Shown here: positions 7,493 through 12,069 of the stretch, piece by piece
Numbering within the stretch: position 1 is the stretch's first letter
Layout of the letters: each line of letters opens with the position of its first letter
Assembly: GCA_023134955.1 (NCBI GenBank)
Contig: JAGLUC010000369.1
Location: forward strand, 1 to 13,293
Direction: 5' to 3'
Length of the DNA stretch: 13,293 nucleotides
Source of the DNA: Methylococcales bacterium
GTDB taxonomy: Bacteria; Pseudomonadota; Gammaproteobacteria; Methylococcales; Methylomonadaceae
Made by a program: the position numbers and the translations under genes
Notes under the pieces: model-generated
The model's database searches: none
Seen by the model: only the letters and a program-made list of their open reading frames with translations
What the model was told of the DNA's origin: nothing

Positions 7493-7515
7493 GTTCCCAA
7501 GCTCTGCGTGGGAAC
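7493..7515. repeat. REP-like hairpin GTTCCCA..TGGGAAC
   Basis: GTTCCCA (7493-7499) and TGGGAAC (7509-7515) form a perfect 7-bp stem around a 9-nt loop, 36 nt upstream of the binding-protein gene. The GTTCCCA-x-TGGGAAC pattern is a common interspersed palindrome in Gammaproteobacteria. Confidence 0.6.
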
Positions 7516-7535
7516 TATTAATTGATACAAGTTTT

Positions 7536-7610
7536 GTAGGATGGGCAAAGCGATAGCGTGCCCATCATTTGGGTTTGATGGGCACGGAAAAAGCCCTTTG
7601 CCCATCCTAC
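7536..7610. repeat. Nested palindromic repeat (GATGGGC family)
   Basis: The 15-bp arms GTAGGATGGGCAAAG (7536-7550) and CTTTGCCCATCCTAC (7596-7610) are perfectly complementary. Inside them a second perfect stem pairs GTGCCCATCA (7558-7567) with TGATGGGCAC (7576-7585). The right arm recurs at 1-17. The element lies in the spacer upstream of the ABC operon, with no transposase gene nearby. It is probably a non-autonomous repeat. Confidence 0.8.
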
Positions 7611-7740
7611 GTGAGGTGTTTATCGCTTCCATGCCCTGCATCACAGCCATTAAATCAAGGTTTGTAATGTAACTATAATTTAAAGATATTGATTATAAAA
7701 CCTTTATTTCATGAAAGGATACTCCAAATTTTTCTTTAAT

Positions 7741-7768
7741 TTGAATATATGTATCTTTGTACTATGTT
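7741..7768 (+). promoter_or_regulatory. Candidate promoter of the TerB-BRCT gene
   Basis: TTGAAT (7741-7746) and TATGTT (7763-7768) lie 16 nt apart, about 30 nt upstream of the start codon. Each box deviates from consensus, and in AT-rich DNA such pairs occur by chance, so this is a weak call. Confidence 0.3.
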
Positions 7769-7799
7769 TTAAATATGGTTTTATTAGTCGGAGGTTGAT

Positions 7800-8435
7800 A
7801 TGGGACAATCTAATCTGGATAAGCATGGTCAGCCAAATGAGGCTGTTTTTCATTTTTCTAATAATGCGATTAAGGCAGTCAATACACTTTATGGCTTATG
7901 TATGGGTGTTCTTGCGGATGGGAAGGTCAATGATAGAGAAGTATTGTTTTTGGATACCTGGCTGAAGGACAACCTAGCTTATATAGATAGCTATCCGCTT
8001 AATCTTGTAGCTGAGCGTTTGCAGGATATATTGAGTGATGGTGTAATTAGCCAGCAAGAAAAGGATGATCTTTACGCTATGTTGGGACAACTAATTGGTG
8101 GAACTATGGATGAGTCTGGTGCGGTAGGTGGTCAATCCACACAATTACCTATTGATTCGGTAGACTGTATTGAATTTCAAGATAGAGTTTTTTGCTTTAC
8201 AGGCAAGTTTATTAGAGGACAACGTTCAGTTTGCGAAGAATTGGTCGTAAATTTAGGTGCTTGCATTAGTAAAAATGTAGTTAAAAAATTAGATTATCTA
8301 ATTATTGGTGAGTTAGCAAGCAGGGATTGGGTTGCAGCGAGCCATGGCAGAAAAATTGAAAAAGCTTTGTTTTATCGCCAACATGGTAGCTCTGTTCAGA
8401 TATTATCTGAACAAGACTGGGTAAGGTTTTTATGA
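7800..8435 (+). CDS. TerB-like plus BRCT domain protein
   Basis: The 211-residue soluble protein has two parts. Residues about 20-102 are helical, with two acidic turns (LADGKVNDREV and LSDGVISQQEKDDL) spaced as in TerB-like tellurite-resistance modules. Residues about 123-211 are a BRCT domain like that of NAD-dependent DNA ligase: VFCFTGKFIRGQRSVCEELV, then LGACISKNVVKKLDYLIIGE, a basic GRKIEKA helix and the closing Trp in SEQDWVRFL. BRCT domains bind partner proteins or DNA ends. No nuclease, ligase or polymerase domain is attached, so the biochemical role is unknown. GGAGG lies 6 nt before the ATG, supporting this start. It converges on the next gene with a 4-nt gap and looks monocistronic. 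Confidence 0.85.
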   Translation: MGQSNLDKHGQPNEAVFHFSNNAIKAVNTLYGLCMGVLADGKVNDREVLFLDTWLKDNLAYIDSYPLNLVAERLQDILSDGVISQQEKDDLYAMLGQLIGGTMDESGAVGGQSTQLPIDSVDCIEFQDRVFCFTGKFIRGQRSVCEELVVNLGACISKNVVKKLDYLIIGELASRDWVAASHGRKIEKALFYRQHGSSVQILSEQDWVRFL

Positions 8436-8439
8436 CTGT

Positions 8440-8823
8440 TCAGGCTTTTTCGTATTTTGATTGATCAGATGTAAAAATAACTTTCATATTAGTTTTTGTG
8501 CAGGTTATTTCAATTTCTTGGTTTCTATTGATATTTAGGTCTTCACCCCTGAGTCCCTGCCATTGAGCAAGATAATTAAGGCATCCATATTTCTGCTTTT
8601 TCTTGATCACTTTATCTACTCCTCCTTTCCACCCTAAAACTGGTAGCTCTCCAATTTCTGTTTTCAGAGCTAATTCTAGGTCCTTTATTCTCAGCTCTCT
8701 GCCTCTATCCCAGCAGGTTATTAATCCTTTGTCTTGTTGGCTCCATCTTTCATTAAAGCTTATGTTGCCCACTCTGATGGATTTATTTTTTGATCTGGTG
8801 ATTTGAGGTTGTTTAGTTTCCAT
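8440..8823 (-). CDS. Hypothetical protein of unknown family
   Basis: The 127-residue frame begins METKQPQITRSKNKSIRVGN and is rich in Lys, Arg and Glu. Four Trp residues are spread along it, in ERWSQQDKG, CWDRGREL, LGWKGGVD and AQWQGLRG. No signal peptide or membrane helix is visible. It looks like a small soluble, possibly nucleic-acid-binding protein, but I recognise no family. It has no Shine-Dalgarno sequence and converges with the BRCT gene. Upstream, a second minus-strand frame without a start (8813-8944) ends just inside this gene one frame over, so the true gene could be longer and frameshifted. Coding status is probable, not proven. Confidence 0.5.
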   Translation of the reverse strand: METKQPQITRSKNKSIRVGNISFNERWSQQDKGLITCWDRGRELRIKDLELALKTEIGELPVLGWKGGVDKVIKKKQKYGCLNYLAQWQGLRGEDLNINRNQEIEITCTKTNMKVIFTSDQSKYEKA

Positions 8824-9057
8824 TAATAGTTATTTTTTGGTAATTATTATATCGCACCTCATTTTCAGAAATGCACTCAAGATTATGTTTTCCTTCATCG
8901 TTAGTTTCTGCGTAGTTTGAAAAAGAGTATTGGGTTCTGGTTTCTTAACGTCACATCACTCTCACTGGCTAACGATACGATCCCTAATGTATGTAGTGTA
9001 GCTTAAATACTCTTGTACCTCATATTTCAAATTATAGCAGGTAAGATTCAGGTTTCT
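8824..9057. other. Spacer between the hypothetical gene and the fabI control region
   Basis: No complete gene is visible. On the minus strand an open stretch at 8813-8944 reads ETRTQYSFSNYAETNDEGKH and onward to QKITINGN, stop. It has protein-like composition but no start codon and a stop immediately upstream. It may be a decayed 5' part of the unrecognised gene at 8440-8823. The remainder is AT-rich and featureless. Confidence 0.3.
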
Positions 9058-9095
9058 TTTTTAACAATATGGTCTTACAACTACATTGTTAAAAA
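9058..9095. promoter_or_regulatory. 11-bp inverted repeat upstream of the fabI promoter
   Basis: TTTTTAACAAT (9058-9068) and ATTGTTAAAAA (9085-9095) are perfect reverse complements with a 16-nt spacer. It could be a binding site for a dimeric regulator or a weak terminator. The A/T-only stem ends argue against a strong terminator. Confidence 0.35.
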
Positions 9096-9120
9096 CAATA
9101 TAACTATCGAATTAAATAAA

Positions 9121-9142
9121 TGGGCAATGTATAATTTGCCCC
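9121..9142 (+). promoter_or_regulatory. fabI promoter -10 region inside a palindrome
   Basis: TATAAT at 9130-9135 is a perfect -10 box, 44 nt before the fabI start. No good -35 is present at 16-18 nt upstream (the sequence there is near ATCGAAT). GGGCAA (9122-9127) and TTGCCC (9136-9141) flank the box as a perfect 6-bp inverted repeat. A regulator bound there would block RNA polymerase. Promoter identity is likely; the operator idea is inference. Confidence 0.55.
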
Positions 9143-9179
9143 ATTCAAACAAACAAACGCAATACATCAGGAGATAAAA

Positions 9180-9962
9180 ATGGGGTTTATGCAAGGCAAG
9201 AAAGTCCTAATTGTAGGTTTAGCCAGTAACAAATCAATTGCATGGGGGGTTGCTCGAGCAATGCGTCGTGAAGGTGCTGAGCTTGCTTTTACTTATCAAA
9301 ATGACCGGTTAAAAGACCGTGTTGTTAAAATGGCGGCTGAACTTGATTCTGAAATTTGTGTGGAACTTGATGTTTCTAATGATGATCAAATCAACAATGT
9401 TTTTACTGCATTGGGTAAACATTGGGATGGCTTAGATTCTATCGTCCATTCAGTGGCTTTTGCACCTCGTGAAGCGCTTGATGGTGACTATGTTGAAGCG
9501 ACGACTAGAGAAAATTTTAACATTGCTCATGATGTTAGTTCTTATAGTTTTACTGCCCTGGCTAAAGCGGGTAGAGAGATGATGAAAGGCCGTAATGGCT
9601 CATTAATTACCCTTACTTATTTGGGTGCTGTTAGAGCTGTCCCTAATTACAATGTAATGGGTGTGGCTAAAGCAAGTTTAGAGGCTAATGTACGTTACAT
9701 GGCGGCTGCATTGGGTGCTGAAGGGACTCGTGTTAACGCTGTTTCAGCTGGTCCTATTAGAACACTGGCTTCTGCTGGTATTAATAATTTTAAATCTATG
9801 CTGAGTAAAGCGGCTGATACTGCACCGATGAAGAAGAATGTAACCATTGAAGAAGTGGGGAATGTCGTTGCCTTCTTATGTTCTGATTTGGCATTGGGTG
9901 TGACAGGCGAAATCACTTATGTTGATGGCGGTTATAACATTGCTGGGATAGCAGCTGGTTAG
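9180..9962 (+). CDS. fabI: Enoyl-[acyl-carrier-protein] reductase (NADH), FabI
   Basis: FabI reduces trans-2-enoyl-ACP to acyl-ACP, the last step of each cycle of type II fatty acid synthesis, in the cytoplasm as a tetramer. The 260-residue chain aligns with E. coli FabI almost without gaps. It starts MGFMQGKKVLIVGLASNKSI (atypical Rossmann nucleotide site). The catalytic pair lies in LTYLGAVRAVPNYNVMGVAK, where Tyr-x6-Lys (YNVMGVAK) is the active site and the Tyr of TYLG is also conserved. The VSAGPIRTLA substrate loop and the C-terminal VTGEITYVDGGYNI complete the fold. AGGAG lies 6 nt before the ATG. At the position of E. coli Gly93 this protein has Ala, as in some triclosan-sensitive FabI proteins. 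It appears to be transcribed alone. Confidence 0.97.
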   Translation: MGFMQGKKVLIVGLASNKSIAWGVARAMRREGAELAFTYQNDRLKDRVVKMAAELDSEICVELDVSNDDQINNVFTALGKHWDGLDSIVHSVAFAPREALDGDYVEATTRENFNIAHDVSSYSFTALAKAGREMMKGRNGSLITLTYLGAVRAVPNYNVMGVAKASLEANVRYMAAALGAEGTRVNAVSAGPIRTLASAGINNFKSMLSKAADTAPMKKNVTIEEVGNVVAFLCSDLALGVTGEITYVDGGYNIAGIAAG

Positions 9963-10066
9963 TATTAATTTATTTTTAAAAACTATGCTTTACCATATTT
10001 CTGAGAATAAATTTAAGGTAATGCGAGGATAAAATGTTTTTCCTCCAATGCTATTTAGGTGCTGAA

Positions 10067-10291
10067 ATGAACACAAAAGAGCTTATAGATGAAGTTGTTT
10101 CACTTCCCATTGAAAAACCGGTATTAGTTGTTGATTCTTTACTTCAAAGTCTCAATCAACCTGAGCTTGAAATTGATGATAAATGGAGCAAAGTAGCAGA
10201 AAAAAGACTGTTGGAAATGAGATCTGGAAAAATCAAGCCTGTCTCAGGAGATCAAGTTTTTAAGAGCATCTGGCAAAAGTTTGAAAGATGA
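10067..10291 (+). CDS. Addiction-module antitoxin, RelB/ParD-like (putative addiction module component family)
   Basis: The 74-residue protein MNTKELIDEVVSLPIEKPVL... fits the small antitoxin family whose members share LPxEKPxLVVDSLLxSLN, followed by a DxxWxxxAExRLxEMRSGKIKPV segment and a final FxxIWxKF. Such proteins neutralise a RelE/ParE-type toxin encoded directly downstream. The family start at 10067 is chosen over an in-frame ATG at 10034. The upstream ATG adds an atypical MFFLQCYLGAE, and its Shine-Dalgarno (GAGGA) lies in a small hairpin, although that site is otherwise reasonable. The stop overlaps the start of a degenerate toxin frame as ATGA, so no functional partner remains here. 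Confidence 0.8.
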   Translation: MNTKELIDEVVSLPIEKPVLVVDSLLQSLNQPELEIDDKWSKVAEKRLLEMRSGKIKPVSGDQVFKSIWQKFER

Positions 10292-10365
10292 ATTTTTCAT
10301 TTCATCTTCATCGCCAATCAAATATAACAGACAAAATTAATTGTTTCATCGATAGCCAAAGTTGA
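10288..10365 (+). pseudogene. Stub of a RelE/ParE-type toxin
   Basis: The ATG at 10288 overlaps the antitoxin stop (ATGA), exactly where the toxin gene of this family normally begins. The 25-residue frame MNFSFHLHRQSNITDKINCF ends in IDSQS and a TGA. Its start, MNFSFH, and the later spacing resemble the opening of ParE-like toxins (MxFSFHPEAExEFxxAIxYYE), but the rest is unrelated and no further toxin sequence follows. This is inferred to be a decayed remnant; at this length chance similarity cannot be excluded. Confidence 0.5.
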
Positions 10366-10406
10366 ACGATTAAAAGTAAAGTACAAAAAGAGATTTAATT
10401 TGTCCT

Positions 10407-10548
10407 CTCCTCACCCAACCCTCTCCAGCAAGAGAGGACTTAAGAGCCAAAGACTCTTCTCTTAAAAGCCCTCTCTTGCTGGATGCCTACACGGATGTAG
10501 GTGAGTAGAGAAATGCAGGAGCAATTGCCGAGAGGGTTGGGTGAGGAG
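10407..10548. repeat. Nested palindromic repeat, MITE-like
   Basis: The outer arms 10407-10425 and 10530-10548 are 19-bp perfect reverse complements built on TCCTCACCCAACCCTCTC. Inside, CCAGCAAGAGAGG (10425-10437) pairs perfectly with 10470-10482. Next to it CCTACA-CGGA-TGTAGG forms a tetraloop hairpin. Part of the core (10466-10501) matches the repeat at 2877-2912 at 35 of 36 positions. It fills most of the 363-bp gap between the antitoxin/toxin stub and the SemiSWEET gene. No transposase is present. CCTCACCCAACCCTCTC-type repeats are common in environmental Gammaproteobacteria. Confidence 0.85.
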
Positions 10549-10654
10549 GATTTGAAATAAATTCTTTTTTACCTTGTTTTTTTCACAAAATTAACAATTA
10601 CTTTACTTTTGATCAATTCCGCTAGAGCAATCCTCTTAACATACTAAATACCCA

Positions 10655-10924
10655 ATGAGTACAACAGAAATATTAGGCTATATTGCCGCATTTTTAACGA
10701 CATCCTCGTTTTTACCACAAGCTGTATTAACCTTGAGAACTAGAAATACATCATCGCTATCATTAACCATGTACGCTTTCTTTACCACTGGCGTGTTAAT
10801 GTGGCTAATATATGGTATCCAGAAACAGGATTATGCTATTATTTTTGCTAACTCAATAACCCTTTTATTATCTGCATCTATTCTTGGGTTTAAGATTTAT
10901 AATGTTATTTTTAAACACGGTTAA
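10655..10924 (+). CDS. SemiSWEET sugar transporter (PQ-loop/MtN3 family)
   Basis: The 89-residue membrane protein has three hydrophobic helices (about 5-22, 37-55 and 60-82). That is the single-repeat architecture of bacterial SemiSWEETs, which dimerise to form a passive sugar pathway across the inner membrane. The proline-glutamine motif is Pro21-Gln22 in SSFLPQAVLTLRTRNTSSLS. Trp50 and Asn66 correspond to the conserved sugar-pocket residues. No Shine-Dalgarno is evident before the ATG, but the alternative starts would cut helix 1. It precedes the DUF1289-like gene by 27 nt in the same direction and may be co-transcribed. The substrate is not predictable. Confidence 0.9.
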   Translation: MSTTEILGYIAAFLTTSSFLPQAVLTLRTRNTSSLSLTMYAFFTTGVLMWLIYGIQKQDYAIIFANSITLLLSASILGFKIYNVIFKHG

Positions 10925-10951
10925 TTTACCTTTTACAGTTTGGAGACAATC

Positions 10952-11161
10952 ATGAAATTTATCCCTTGTATACCTGGGCAATGCACTGAAGATGGCACTC
11001 ATTGTGAAGGCTGCGGACGTTCACATGTTGAAATTTCTGAAACCAAGGGTATGGTTAAACAACTGGTTAGTTTTGCTCGAAAACAAGACTATGACAACAT
11101 TGAAGACTTTGCTAATTTTGTCAGTAAAAATGTAGTCAACAAATTTCAAGATCCAGCTTAA
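10952..11161 (+). CDS. Small four-cysteine protein, DUF1289-like
   Basis: The 69-residue protein starts MKFIPCIPGQCTEDGTHCEG. Its four cysteines (6, 11, 18 and 21) followed by GRSHVEI match the DUF1289 pattern (PC..C..D....C.GC.R..xE), probably a small zinc site. The rest is a short helical tail. The role of this family is not established. An upstream in-frame TTG at 10940 is rejected because it overlaps the clear Shine-Dalgarno GGAG, 6 nt before the ATG at 10952. It lies 9 nt before the nitroreductase gene, so the two are likely co-transcribed. Confidence 0.8.
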   Translation: MKFIPCIPGQCTEDGTHCEGCGRSHVEISETKGMVKQLVSFARKQDYDNIEDFANFVSKNVVNKFQDPA

Positions 11162-11170
11162 ATATTCCTC

Positions 11171-11779
11171 ATGGAAACCAAACAAGCCATTAAATTACGT
11201 CGCTCTGTCAAACAGTTTGATGCCAATCATCAAATGACGGATGAAGAAATCACTGAATTACTCTCACTTGCCGCATTATCTCCAACCGCTTTCAATATTC
11301 AGCATTGGCGTTTTGTTGTTGTAAAAGATGCTGAATTAAGAAAAGAAATTAGGAAAGTCGCCTGGGATCAAGCTCAAGTTACTGATAGCTCACTTCTTAT
11401 CATTTTGTGTGCTGATTTAAAAGCCTGGGAAAAATCACCAGATCGTTACTGGAAAAATGCAGCCAAGGAAGTTCAGGATTTTATACTCCCCGCCATTGAT
11501 GATTATTACAGAGGTAAAGATCAGGTTCAAAGGGATGAGTGCTTTCGCTCATGTGGAATAGCTGCCCAAACATTAATGCTGTCGGCAAAAGCAATGGGTT
11601 ATGATTCTTGCCCTATGGACGGCTTTGATTTTTCTGCGGTTGCAAAACTGATTAATCTACCAGCGGATCATATCATTGCTCAATTTGTTGCCATAGGCAA
11701 AAGTCTGGCAGAAGCAGCACCTCGTGCAGGGCAATTAGCATTAGATGAAATTGTTATTAACAATAAATTTATAAAGTAA
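11171..11779 (+). CDS. FMN-dependent nitroreductase family protein (MhqN/YodC-like)
   Basis: The 202-residue flavoprotein has the FMN-phosphate motif RRSVKQF (10-16) and the isoalloxazine-contact segment SPTAFNIQHWRF (37-48). It also has a C-terminal dimer core with MGYDSCPMDGFDF and IAQFVAIGKS. Such enzymes use NAD(P)H to reduce quinones, nitro-compounds or similar electrophiles in the cytoplasm. The AWDQAQVTDSSLLIILCADL and RDECFRSCGIAAQTLML blocks place it in the subgroup with the B. subtilis MhqN and YodC proteins, which are linked to quinone or thiol stress. The physiological substrate here is unknown. It starts 9 nt after the DUF1289-like gene without a clear Shine-Dalgarno, suggesting coupled expression. 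Confidence 0.92.
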   Translation: METKQAIKLRRSVKQFDANHQMTDEEITELLSLAALSPTAFNIQHWRFVVVKDAELRKEIRKVAWDQAQVTDSSLLIILCADLKAWEKSPDRYWKNAAKEVQDFILPAIDDYYRGKDQVQRDECFRSCGIAAQTLMLSAKAMGYDSCPMDGFDFSAVAKLINLPADHIIAQFVAIGKSLAEAAPRAGQLALDEIVINNKFIK

Positions 11780-11840
11780 TTAAGCCGGGTTAACAGGCTG
11801 TAAATATATACCTTTTTTTTACTATCAAGTGTCCCCTAAG

Positions 11841-11863
11841 CCCTCTTTGCCAAAGAAAGAGGG
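11841..11863 (+). terminator. Hairpin after the nitroreductase gene
   Basis: CCCTCTTT (11841-11848) pairs with AAAGAGGG (11856-11863) around a 7-nt loop, 60 nt downstream of the stop. No U-run follows, so it is a weak terminator at best. The CCCTCT arm also resembles the other repeats here and may be a remnant of one. Confidence 0.35.
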
Positions 11864-11886
11864 AACACACTAAATTAAGGAAATAC

Positions 11887-11944
11887 ATAGGATGTGCTGA
11901 CGACAGGAAGCGCATCAATGACCAAAGTCTTCAGCACATCCTAT
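11887..11944. repeat. Palindromic repeat with 14-bp perfect arms
   Basis: ATAGGATGTGCTGA (11887-11900) is the exact reverse complement of 11931-11944. The 30-nt centre contains GACAGGAAGCGCATCA. It lies in the spacer before the large partial gene. Together with the other palindromes it shows a genome rich in small non-coding repeats. Confidence 0.75.
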
Positions 11945-12069
11945 ATAAACTCCTTAGCTTAATGACATTGAGGACAGAGTGAATATTGTTACAGCCTCTT
12001 AAACCATACGCCCAGCACTCAATATCCAAATAAATTTAAACAACCACTCTCAACATTCAGGCTATTTTC
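11945..12069. other. Leader before the large partial gene
   Basis: The sequence is AT-rich without an open frame. The reading frame of the next gene is closed by a TAA at 12037-12039, which limits how far upstream it can start. I see no convincing promoter. The only start-like site is the TTG at 12070, with a weak CAGG 8-11 nt before it. Confidence 0.3.

Noticed and set aside
7468..7650. Minus-strand 60-codon open frame upstream of the binding-protein gene
   Set aside because: It is translated almost entirely from the palindromic repeats at 7493-7610. There is no family resemblance and no ribosome site.
9453..9461. Ala at the position of E. coli FabI Gly93, a triclosan-resistance site
   Set aside because: Triclosan-sensitive FabI proteins such as that of S. 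aureus also have Ala there, so resistance cannot be inferred.
10034..10066. Upstream ATG as the true start of the second antitoxin
   Set aside because: The added residues MFFLQCYLGAE do not fit the family, whose members begin at the MNTKEL-like sequence. The upstream ribosome site is partly hidden in a hairpin. Not fully excluded.
10940..10951. TTG start adding METI to the DUF1289-like protein
   Set aside because: The TTG overlaps the GGAG ribosome site that serves the ATG at 10952.
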